Source: Chloroflexota bacterium (GTDB taxonomy: Bacteria > Chloroflexota > UBA5177 > JANWHV01). Taken from it: DNA of 5,208 nt. The stretch is taken from NCBI GenBank assembly GCA_025450375.1, contig JANWHO010000048.1, forward strand, positions 1-5,208, given 5' to 3'. Position numbers and translations under genes: made by a program. How positions within the stretch are numbered: the first letter of the stretch is position 1; each line of letters begins with the position of its first letter. Shown piece by piece: positions 1 to 5,208 of this stretch. Below the pieces are notes generated by a model. That model was not told the origin of the DNA and ran no database searches. It saw nothing but the letters and a program-made list of their open reading frames with translations.

Positions 1-22
1 CCCTCGAGTACATTCTAGAGAC

Positions 23-45
23 GGGTCCCTCGCGGCCCCTTTTTT
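23..45 (+). terminator. possible weak intrinsic terminator of an upstream gene
   Basis: GGGTC (23-27) can pair with GGCCCC (34-39) if C36 is bulged, leaving a six-base loop, and six T residues follow directly (40-45). The stem is only about five pairs, including one G-T pair, so this is a marginal terminator. It would suit an upstream + strand gene ending at the TAG at 16-18, but too little upstream sequence is present to say whether such a gene exists. Confidence 0.25.
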
Positions 46-66
46 CATGATGCGTCATTGCCTTAC

Positions 67-74
67 AGGGAGGG
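67..74 (+). promoter_or_regulatory. ribosome binding site that decides the FkbM gene start
   Basis: The purine run AGGGAGGG contains a perfect GGAGG (69-73) five bases before a GTG at 79. Neither the TTG at 58 nor the ATG at 121, which are in the same frame, has a comparable motif upstream. This favours the GTG as the real start. Confidence 0.55.
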
Positions 75-78
75 CCGC

Positions 79-957
79 GTGCAAAGATGCGGATTGGGCG
101 GCGGCACCAGCCTCCGGGGCATGCCACGCATCTTGAAGGCCCTGCATTATGGTGTTTACTGGGCACTCATCACGAGCCAGACGCGGTCGTTAGTTTACGT
201 GCGCCTCCATTTGCACGCCAGGCGGACCCCCACAAAAGTACCTGGGATGTTCCGATTTCCTTTCGGTCAGATCCACTATGTGGATGCGGTGTCGCTCAGC
301 CAGCAATATGATGACATTTTCGTCGGCCGAGGTTATGAGGTGCTGGGGCTAGACGGAGCAGTACGCATCATGGACTGTGGCGGGAACATAGGACTGAGTG
401 CTATTTGGTTTAAGAGAAGATATCCTGGGGCCACGATTGTCGTTTTTGAAGCGGATCCAACTATTGCGCGGGTGCTCGAGCAGAACCTTCACAGGTGTGG
501 CATCCAGCAGGTAACGGTAGTGCAAGCGGCGGTTGGGGCGCATGCTGGGACAGCTTCGTTCCTTCCAAATAATTCCGACGGTGGCTATGTCGTGACAGGA
601 TCCGGCCTTGCGGTGCCGGCAGTGCGCTTAGTCGATATGTTAGACGGGCCCATAGACATCCTCAAGATAGATATCGAAGGTAGCGAGTTCAGCCTCCTTA
701 TGGATCTTTGCTACAGTGGGCGCGCTTCGCTTGTAAAGCATATTATCTGTGAGATCCACGGCGGCACTAACGTTCAAAAGCAATTTGGTGAGGTCTGGGA
801 CGCGCTCACCCAGGCCGGCTTTTGCATTGCGGTTAGATCCGCGACTTCGGTCCCTGAAGGAGTGCAAGGTACCGGTTCCGATCCCACGCCATTCTCGGGG
901 CTCGCAAGTGCTGGTTTCCAACTGAACCTCTACGCGTGGCGCCCGTCACGGGAGTAA
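79..957 (+). CDS. FkbM-family SAM-dependent methyltransferase
   Basis: The product is probably an O-methyltransferase that moves a methyl group from S-adenosylmethionine to a hydroxyl, typically on a sugar or a secondary metabolite. From the GTG start it has 292 residues. The SAM-binding loop DCGGNIG lies at about residues 99-105, and the acidic residue ending strand 2 (VVFEADP) is at about 124. The family hallmark KIDIEGSE is at about 196-203 and is followed by IICEIHGG near 222-229. The N-terminal FRFPFGQIHYVDAVSL stretch also fits the family. I chose GTG 79 for its GGAGG site. ATG 121 (278 residues) is the main alternative and still keeps the whole conserved domain; TTG 58 would add seven residues. 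Base composition is lower in GC than the regulator next door (29 G/C in 361-420) and it uses ATA, AGA and TTA codons, which suggests a different origin. The acceptor substrate cannot be told from sequence. No membrane segment is convincing, so a cytoplasmic enzyme is likely. It converges with the regulator gene. Confidence 0.9.
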   Translation: MQRCGLGGGTSLRGMPRILKALHYGVYWALITSQTRSLVYVRLHLHARRTPTKVPGMFRFPFGQIHYVDAVSLSQQYDDIFVGRGYEVLGLDGAVRIMDCGGNIGLSAIWFKRRYPGATIVVFEADPTIARVLEQNLHRCGIQQVTVVQAAVGAHAGTASFLPNNSDGGYVVTGSGLAVPAVRLVDMLDGPIDILKIDIEGSEFSLLMDLCYSGRASLVKHIICEIHGGTNVQKQFGEVWDALTQAGFCIAVRSATSVPEGVQGTGSDPTPFSGLASAGFQLNLYAWRPSRE

Positions 958-967
958 CCATGCACAA

Positions 968-1008
968 TGGCTCTTGGGGTTGGTGAGCCACGTGTAGGAA
1001 AGGTGGCT
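968..1008. terminator. possible small stems between convergent genes
   Basis: TGGCTC (968-973) pairs with GAGCCA (985-990) across an 11-base loop. The overlapping AGCCAC (986-991) can instead pair with GTGGCT (1003-1008), also across an 11-base loop, reaching into the stop codon of the regulator. The shared middle arm makes the two stems mutually exclusive. There is no T-run on either strand, so neither is a canonical intrinsic terminator. The case rests on position between two convergent stop codons 49 bases apart. Confidence 0.2.
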
Positions 1009-4000
1009 ATGAGGCGACCTCCCTTGCCCGGTCGGAGGCATCCTCACTCGCCAGGGCGATGGCCCGCTCCAGCCCAAGCGAGCGGCCAGTGGCCCAGAGG
1101 GCGGCGAATACCTTCTCCCCCAGGGAGGCACAGAGCGCGGCGACTGCCTGATCGGGCACATCACGGGGGGGCTGTAGGCGGGGGAAGCCGATCTCCTCGC
1201 GGAGGGCCTCGGCCGCCCCCAGAAGGCGGGCGGCGCGCTCGGTTTCCTGGCGCTTGACGGCCACCAGGGCAAGACCCTCCAGACATTCCACAATCCCGCG
1301 ACGGTCTCCCTGATCGCGGCGTAGAGCCAGGCTCTGTTGATACAACACCACTCCCGGCTGATAATCCCGGAGTCCGATCGCCACCCGGCCCAGGTTCCCC
1401 AGCGAATTCGCGATGCCCCGCGTATCGCCCAGGGATTGCCGGAGGGCCAGGCTCTCCTCCAGCAGCGTACTGGCCCGCATATAGTCGGACTGGCAATAGG
1501 CGACCAGCCCGAGATTATTGAGCGAGATGGCCACCCCACGACTATCGCCCAGGGATCGCCTCAGGGCCAGGCTCTCCTCCAGCAGCGTACCGGCCAGCGC
1601 ATAGTCGCCTTGGTCATCACGGGCGATACAGGCCAATTGGTTGAGTGCCCCGGCGATCCCGGGTGCGTCGGCCAGCGCGCGATAGAGGGTGAGGCTCTCC
1701 TCATGCGCAACCCGCGCCGCTTGGTGGTCGCCTTGCTGCTGGGCCACGCTCCCCAGATTATTCAGGGCCCCGGCCACCCCAGCCGGATCGCCAGCCATGC
1801 GCCAGAGAGCCAGGCTTTCTTCGTGCAAAGCGCGAGCCCGCCCGTAATCGCCTTGGTCGGCGGCCAACACTCCGGCCCCGTCCAGCGCGCGCGTCCTCGA
1901 TTCCATCGGCCCGGCGTCGGGATCGGAGAGGGTCATTTCCAGCCAGCGTCGCCCCTCGTGAGGGAACCCGCGCATCCACCAGAAGCGCCACAGCGCCCCC
2001 GCCAAGCGCAAGGCGGCCGCCGGCCCGACACTGCGCTGCGTTTCCACGGCGGTGCTCCAGGAGAGCGCGGCCCGCAAGTTATCGTGCTCCGCGGTCAGTC
2101 GATCGAGCCACGTCAACTGCTCCGGTCCCGCCAAGGCACGCGATCCCTCCTCGGCCAGGTTCAGGTACCAGGCAAGATGGCGCTCATGCGCATCGGGCGC
2201 CATGTTCGCCGCCATCAGCTTCTCATGAGCATACTGGCGCATGGTTTCTTGCAGCCAGTAGCGGGCCCCACCCTCCCGCTCATCCAATTCAACCAGCGAC
2301 TTATCCACCAGCATGGAGAGGACATCAAGCACCTCCCAGTTACCCACCGGATCCCAGGCACAAATGGCCTCGGCCGCCTCCAGGGTCCATCCGCCCGCGA
2401 AGACCGAAAGGCGCCGAAGCAGCGCGCCCTCGGGGGGACTGAGCAGATCGTAACTCCAATCAAGGGCGGCGCGAAGCGTTTGATGGCGCGGCAGCGCGGT
2501 CCGCGGCCCTCCGGTCAATAATTGGAAGCATTGATCGAGGCGCGCGTCGATATTCTCCACCGAGAGGGAGCGGATTCGGGCCGCCGCCAACTCGATCGCC
2601 AGCGGCAGGCCATCCAGGCGGGCGCAGATCGAACCGACGGCCTGGGCATTCCGGTCGGTGAGCGTGAAGCCTGGACGGTGAGCCCGTGCCCGCTCCAGGA
2701 ATAATTGCACCGCCTCGTACTGGTGGAGCTGGCTGGGTGAGGCTGGGACTCCCACGCGCGGCATGGACAATGGGAGCACTCGGAACGTGGTTTCGCCGGG
2801 AATGTCCAGACTTTCGCGACTGGTGGCCAGAATCCGTACCTGGTGGCACGCACGCAGAAGGGCCCCCGCTAACTCGGCGCAGTCCGCCAGCAAGTGCTCG
2901 CAATTATCGAGGACCAGCAATACGCGCAGCGGCGCCAGATGACGGATCAGGCCGTCCTGGAGCGGCTGATCGGGGGGTAAATCCGGCATCCCAACCGCAC
3001 GGGCCACGCGCTCCAATACGCTGGCCGGATCGGTAAGAGCGGCAAGTTCCACCAGCCATACCCCATCAACGAAGCGGTCGAGCATGGTGGCGGCTACCTG
3101 GATGGCAAGCCGGGTCTTGCCGGAGCCGCCGATTCCGGTAAGGGTGAGCAGCCGAGTGCTGGAAAGCAACTCTCGCACGGCGGGCTGTTCGTGCCGACGA
3201 CCAATAAAGCTCGTCATCGCCACCGGGAGATTGGTCAAGGGGGTTGGCGATCCAGCCCGATCCGGGTTCTCCAACCTCACGAGACGAGACGCGGCGTCGG
3301 GGCTGGCGGACTGTTGGCTCGCCACTAATCTGGCACGCAGGCGCTCGATCGCCGCGGCCGGGCTGACTCCAAGTTCTTCGCGCAGCGCGGCGGCAAAGAT
3401 GGCGTACACCCTCAAGGCGTCCGCCGTCTTGCCGCCCTCGGCGAGGGCCCGCATCAAGGTGTAGGCCGCTTCCTCGTGGCCGTGATCGGCCGTCAGTACC
3501 GCTTGCCAGGCAGCGATGCGATCTTCGCTCGGGCCAGTCTTACTCAGGATGCGCGCCCGGTGGAGCAGCACGGCAAGCTGCAGACGGGCAAGCTCCTCGG
3601 CACGGGGCAACACCCACTCCTCATACCGGTCATCGGGCAAGTATGGGCCGGTGTATAGCGCCAGGGCCAGTTTGCAATCGTGCGCATGCTCGGCGGTGAG
3701 CGCATGGGTAGCGGCGGCGGTGAAGCGGGCCGCGTCCAGCCAATCCGTGGGGTAAGCGAGCGTACCCAAGGGATCCTGGCCAAGCACGGGAACCAGGATC
3801 AGATGGCTGTCCTGAGTGACGACGAAGCTTTCCTTGACTCCCGAAGGATCCAGAATGCCGCGCAATTGGTGCAAGGTAAAGCGGAGATTGCTGTCCGCGA
3901 GCTCGGGCTCGCTATCCGGCCACAACAACTCCGCCACTTGTTCGCGATGCGTACGATACTCGGGACAGCTCAGCAGGGCCTTAAACAGGGCCGCCGCTTT

Positions 4001-4399
4001 TCGGCGGCGCCAGGCGCCCGCGGTGATCAGCAGCCCGTCGCGCCACACGGCGAACGTGCCAAGGGTTTGTACCCGGAGAGTCGGCACTCCCCCCGAGCGC
4101 CGCCCAGGCCGCTCACCTACGGCTGAGGTCGGAGTCTCTTTACCTTCTACAGCCTGGGTCGGCGTCGGAGGGTCTACCGGCATGTCCGGCGGGGGCTGCT
4201 TCCCAAAATAATGGGAACGTAGCCGTCCTTCCTGGCGCCAGTAGGCATACCAATAGGGCCCGTGCCCCATTCCTTCGGGCGCGCAAGTGCGGCAGCCCCG
4301 GCGGTTGCACCGGGTGTACTGCTGACGATAGGTGACATGGGTGCCGGCCGGGATGACAAGATTCGCCAATGAAGCCCCTTTCCTGGAACCCTCTTCCAT
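1007..4399 (-). CDS. SARP/BTAD-type regulator with STAND (NB-ARC-like) NTPase and TPR domains, plus N-terminal Cys-rich module
   Basis: This 1130-residue protein is a probable ATP-dependent transcriptional regulator in the AfsR/GutR style. In order: (1) about 20-68, a putative metal-binding module with C31, C36 and C39 followed by GHGPYWYAYW and a terminal GK, resembling the small DUF6788-type proteins; (2) a Pro-rich linker to about 104; (3) about 107-205, an OmpR-like winged helix (TLGTFAVWRDG, LLWPDSEPELADSNLR); (4) about 218-360, the BTAD helical domain; (5) about 389-610, a STAND NTPase with Walker A GIGGSGKT (422-429), Walker B VLLVLDN (493-499), ATSR (525-528) and GLPLA (597-601); (6) about 655-725, a winged-helix-like LSVFAGGW...VDKSLV section; (7) six 40-residue TPR-like units, about 838-1078; (8) a helical tail. 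Every core nucleotide-binding motif is intact and the frame is unbroken. In related STAND proteins TPRs sense a ligand or partner and ATP-driven opening exposes the DNA-binding part; here that is inference. ATG 4399 lacks a ribosome binding site. TTG 4369, preceded by AGGAAAGGGG, is a credible alternative that keeps all domains. It is divergent from the glycosyltransferase, with 400 bases between. Confidence 0.9.
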   Translation of the reverse strand: MEEGSRKGASLANLVIPAGTHVTYRQQYTRCNRRGCRTCAPEGMGHGPYWYAYWRQEGRLRSHYFGKQPPPDMPVDPPTPTQAVEGKETPTSAVGERPGRRSGGVPTLRVQTLGTFAVWRDGLLITAGAWRRRKAAALFKALLSCPEYRTHREQVAELLWPDSEPELADSNLRFTLHQLRGILDPSGVKESFVVTQDSHLILVPVLGQDPLGTLAYPTDWLDAARFTAAATHALTAEHAHDCKLALALYTGPYLPDDRYEEWVLPRAEELARLQLAVLLHRARILSKTGPSEDRIAAWQAVLTADHGHEEAAYTLMRALAEGGKTADALRVYAIFAAALREELGVSPAAAIERLRARLVASQQSASPDAASRLVRLENPDRAGSPTPLTNLPVAMTSFIGRRHEQPAVRELLSSTRLLTLTGIGGSGKTRLAIQVAATMLDRFVDGVWLVELAALTDPASVLERVARAVGMPDLPPDQPLQDGLIRHLAPLRVLLVLDNCEHLLADCAELAGALLRACHQVRILATSRESLDIPGETTFRVLPLSMPRVGVPASPSQLHQYEAVQLFLERARAHRPGFTLTDRNAQAVGSICARLDGLPLAIELAAARIRSLSVENIDARLDQCFQLLTGGPRTALPRHQTLRAALDWSYDLLSPPEGALLRRLSVFAGGWTLEAAEAICAWDPVGNWEVLDVLSMLVDKSLVELDEREGGARYWLQETMRQYAHEKLMAANMAPDAHERHLAWYLNLAEEGSRALAGPEQLTWLDRLTAEHDNLRAALSWSTAVETQRSVGPAAALRLAGALWRFWWMRGFPHEGRRWLEMTLSDPDAGPMESRTRALDGAGVLAADQGDYGRARALHEESLALWRMAGDPAGVAGALNNLGSVAQQQGDHQAARVAHEESLTLYRALADAPGIAGALNQLACIARDDQGDYALAGTLLEESLALRRSLGDSRGVAISLNNLGLVAYCQSDYMRASTLLEESLALRQSLGDTRGIANSLGNLGRVAIGLRDYQPGVVLYQQSLALRRDQGDRRGIVECLEGLALVAVKRQETERAARLLGAAEALREEIGFPRLQPPRDVPDQAVAALCASLGEKVFAALWATGRSLGLERAIALASEDASDRAREVAS
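1166..1888 (-). repeat. six tandem 120-bp units encoding TPR-like repeats
   Basis: Within the regulator, units of about 40 codons begin near residues 838, 878, 918, 959, 999 and 1039. Each follows the pattern (A/S)LNNLG.VA...GDY..A..L.EESLALRR.LGD.RG.A. The third unit carries one extra residue. The DNA of the third and fourth units is especially close: 1443-1470 and 1563-1590 are identical over 28 bases at a spacing of exactly 120, and flanking stretches also agree. This points to relatively recent duplication or gene conversion inside the array. The first and last units are the most diverged, as expected for array ends. Confidence 0.85.
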
Positions 4400-4401
4400 A
4401 G

Positions 4402-4407
4402 TTTATA
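4402..4407 (-). promoter_or_regulatory. possible -10 box of the regulator gene
   Basis: Read on the - strand this is TATAAA, ending two bases before ATG 4399. A transcript starting six or seven bases downstream would begin inside the second codon, so this promoter would only make sense with translation from TTG 4369. No good -35 hexamer is seen at 16-18 bases; AGTAGC occupies the 17-base position. A GTTAG motif ends ten bases upstream, which could let an activator replace the missing -35. The assignment is weak. Confidence 0.25.
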
Positions 4408-4417
4408 GAAGATCGGC

Positions 4418-4490
4418 CTAACTTGCTACTGCCCACCTGGGTAATTCCAGAGGAAAATAGGGTTAGATTGATCTAACAGCGTACTAACTT
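4418..4490. promoter_or_regulatory. candidate binding region: CTAAC/GTTAG motifs in 11-bp register
   Basis: CTAAC occurs at 4418-4422, 4473-4477 and 4484-4488 in the same orientation. The last two start exactly 11 bases apart and the first is 55 and 66 bases from them. The first and third copies agree over seven bases (CTAACTT). A fourth copy, inverted, is at 4462-4466. SARP regulators are known to bind short direct repeats at 11- or 22-bp spacing near promoters. The neighbouring gene encodes a SARP-type DNA-binding domain, so this is a reasonable autoregulatory or target site, but it is inferred from spacing only. Confidence 0.35.
4462..4477. promoter_or_regulatory. 16-bp palindrome, possible operator
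   Basis: GTTAGAT and ATCTAAC form perfect seven-base inverted arms around a two-base centre (TG). The element lies 63 bases upstream of the regulator ATG and over 300 bases upstream of the glycosyltransferase. Its size and symmetry fit a dimeric repressor or activator site. The two-base centre makes an RNA hairpin unlikely. It overlaps the GTTAG motif cluster, so the two may be a single element. Confidence 0.35.
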
Positions 4491-4535
4491 CCTCCGAGGT
4501 ACTGTTAAGGAATAGGGAGAAAAGGGAGACGGGCT

Positions 4536-4637
4536 TTGGCACGACACGAATCGTTTCTGGTGCGCGCGTGGTGGCGCGCGATAAGGGGATGGTTCAGAGA
4601 CAAGGACCAACCGGAGACGATTCCGTGGGTGAGGTAA
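4536..4637 (+). CDS. possible Trp/Arg-rich small ORF (33 aa), unproven
   Basis: A TTG at 4536 is preceded by AGGGAG (4523-4528) with a seven-base gap, which is good spacing for a ribosome binding site. It opens 33 codons, beginning MARHESFLVRAWWRAR and ending at TAA 4635-4637. Four of 33 residues are Trp, two of them adjacent (W12 W13), and eight are Arg. The ESFLVR-W start reminds me of short Chloroflexota proteins that begin in a similar way, but those are longer, so this could be a remnant, a leader peptide or chance. It is too short for codon statistics to decide. It lies about 160 bases before the glycosyltransferase on the same strand. Confidence 0.2.
   Translation: MARHESFLVRAWWRAIRGWFRDKDQPETIPWVR
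4562..4579 (+). other. GC-only hairpin upstream of the glycosyltransferase
   Basis: GCGCGC at 4562-4567 and 4574-4579 can pair as a six-base all-GC stem with the loop GTGGTG, extendable by a T-G pair. No T-run follows, so it does not look like an intrinsic terminator. It coincides with the tandem Trp codons of the possible small ORF. It could be a stem in the 5' leader, or simply alternating GC sequence in a GC-rich genome. Confidence 0.3.
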
Positions 4638-4683
4638 CTGGCTCCAGGATGGGCGGCAAAAGCTGGGGTCGTGGATTTTTCCT

Positions 4684-4717
4684 CGGGCTAAAGCTGAGAT
4701 CGGGCTAAAGCTGAGAT
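4684..4717. repeat. perfect 17-bp tandem duplication
   Basis: CGGGCTAAAGCTGAGAT occurs twice, head to tail, at 4684-4700 and 4701-4717 with no mismatch. It sits 83 bases upstream of the glycosyltransferase start, outside any supported gene. The absence of divergence suggests a recent slippage event or a selected double binding site. Confidence 0.85.
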
Positions 4718-4783
4718 AAGGACGTATACAGGACCGAGCCTCGGACTCACTGGGAGAGGGCAGGCTCCTACGCGGAACGAAGC

Positions 4784-4788
4784 AGGAG
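4784..4788 (+). promoter_or_regulatory. ribosome binding site of the glycosyltransferase
   Basis: AGGAG lies 11 bases before ATG 4800, slightly farther than ideal. An in-frame TGA at 4794-4796 rules out a longer N-terminus, so ATG 4800 is the first possible ATG. The later in-frame ATGs at 4842 and 4881 have no comparable site, and the second would remove most of the first conserved motif. Confidence 0.55.
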
Positions 4789-4799
4789 ATTAGTGATCA

Positions 4800-5208
4800 A
4801 TGGCTACAGCTATACATGAACAACCGATTGCTCAACGCATAATGTCCCCTTCCCCTCGAACGACAGTGGTCATTCCGGCGATGAACGAGGCAAGGAATTT
4901 GCCCTATGTGCTCCCGAAGATTCCCACATGGGTGAGTGAGGTAATCCTCGTTGACGGTCACTCGACCGATGAAACCATCGCGGTGGCCCGCGCGTTACGT
5001 CCCACTATTCGCATTATCCCCCAGGAAGGACGGGGAAAGGGCGCGGCGCTCCGTACCGGCTTCGCGGCGGCGACGGGAGATATCATCGTGATGCTTGACG
5101 CGGATGGCTCCGCCGATGCCGAGGAAATCGAACGCTTCGTGGAAGTATTGCTGAATGGCGCCGATTTCGCCAAGGGCACGCGCTATATACAGGGCGGCGG
5201 CAGCGCCG
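4800..5208 (+). CDS. family 2 glycosyltransferase, N-terminal part (runs off the window)
   Basis: The first 136 residues are present and the gene continues past the window end. This is the GT-A fold of a GT2 enzyme of the DPM1/GtrB-like kind, which transfers a sugar from a nucleotide donor, often to a polyprenyl phosphate or a growing glycan. Visible motifs are the first strand with TVVIPAMNEARN (22-33), VDGHSTDET (51-59), the GRGKGAALRTGFA loop (77-89), the metal- and nucleotide-binding DAD of VMLDADGS (D100, D102), and FAKGTRY (123-129). The first 20 or so residues are a non-conserved extension with no signal peptide. The C-terminal half, which would show whether membrane helices follow, is missing. 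It is divergent from the regulator and on the same strand as the methyltransferase, consistent with a glycan locus. Donor and acceptor cannot be assigned. Confidence 0.92.
   Translation, partial: MATAIHEQPIAQRIMSPSPRTTVVIPAMNEARNLPYVLPKIPTWVSEVILVDGHSTDETIAVARALRPTIRIIPQEGRGKGAALRTGFAAATGDIIVMLDADGSADAEEIERFVEVLLNGADFAKGTRYIQGGGSA

Larger units (their letters stand above)
4400..4799. other. 400-bp divergent intergenic region
   Basis: This is the spacer between the start of the regulator (leftward) and the glycosyltransferase (rightward). It should carry promoters for both. I found no strong paired -35/-10 for the rightward gene; TATACA at 4725-4730 is the nearest -10 candidate and has no matching -35. 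The contents I can support are listed separately: the GTTAG motif cluster, the palindrome, a purine-rich stretch with AGGGAGA twice at 4514-4520 and 4523-4529, a possible small ORF, a GC hairpin and a 17-bp tandem duplication. No open frame longer than about 35 codons stands out in it. Confidence 0.7.

Noticed and set aside
50..136. 28-codon frame starting at ATG 50
   Set aside because: It has no ribosome binding site, shows no recognisable product and overlaps the better supported methyltransferase start.
640..921. 93-codon - strand frame inside the methyltransferase, and another at 349-543
   Set aside because: Both are antisense to the conserved KIDIEGSE and SAM-binding regions of the methyltransferase and have no family features.
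1166..1888. Regular 120-bp repeats considered as a CRISPR or non-coding repeat array
   Set aside because: The period is 40 codons, the frame is kept and the translation is a TPR consensus, so the repeats are protein-coding.
1337..2521. 394-codon open frame on the + strand opposite the regulator
   Set aside because: It lies wholly antisense to the intact regulator, whose domains are recognisable throughout. The translated product is rich in Pro, Gln, Arg and His, matches no family I know, and repeats with the TPR period. Long antisense frames are common in GC-rich genes.
2686..3036. 116-codon + strand frame, with similar ones at 3084-3464, 3680-4126 and 3816-4211
   Set aside because: All are shadows opposite the NTPase and SARP parts of the regulator, with no recognisable motif and biased composition.
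4140..4436. 98-codon - strand frame starting upstream of the regulator start
   Set aside because: It overlaps the regulator N-terminus in another frame. The regulator frame shows the Cys-rich GHGPYW motif there, while this frame shows nothing recognisable.
4958..5179. 73-codon - strand frame at the right end
   Set aside because: It is antisense to the glycosyltransferase, whose GT2 motifs are clear, and is Ser/Ala-rich with no motif of its own.

Overview
The window holds two glycan-type genes on the + strand with one very large regulator gene between them on the - strand. The first gene (start about 79, end 957) is a complete FkbM-family methyltransferase. The middle gene (1007-4399, - strand) encodes a 1130-residue multidomain regulator: an N-terminal cysteine-rich module, a SARP/BTAD-type DNA-binding region, a STAND/NB-ARC-like NTPase and C-terminal TPRs. 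The last gene (from 4800) is a family 2 glycosyltransferase cut off by the window end.

Organism: the regulator gene is GC-rich (42 G/C in the sample 1381-1440). Its architecture, with its NLPV..TSFIGR linker and LLTLTG.GGSGKTRLA Walker A block, is what I recall from large families in Chloroflexota (Ktedonobacteria/Thermomicrobia type). It also occurs in Actinomycetota and some cyanobacteria. A GC-rich member of Chloroflexota is my best guess, from memory of protein families rather than a search.

Layout: 1-78 is a short leader with a possible weak terminator and a clear GGAGG ribosome binding site. 79-957 is the methyltransferase. 958-1006 is a short gap between convergent genes with two alternative small stems. 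1007-4399 is the regulator, read leftward. 4400-4799 is a 400-bp divergent intergenic region, the least explained part of the window. It contains a cluster of GTTAG/CTAAC motifs spaced in multiples of 11 bp, a 16-bp palindrome, a possible 33-codon Trp/Arg-rich small ORF, a GC hairpin and a perfect 17-bp tandem duplication. 4800-5208 is the glycosyltransferase.

Working together: the two enzymes would fit a surface polysaccharide, glycolipid or glycosylated-metabolite locus, with the glycosyltransferase moving sugars and the FkbM enzyme O-methylating a product. The regulator could control the divergent glycosyltransferase, itself, or both. That link rests only on position and on the repeated motifs between the two genes. 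I see no sign of CRISPR, tRNA, rRNA or insertion sequences.
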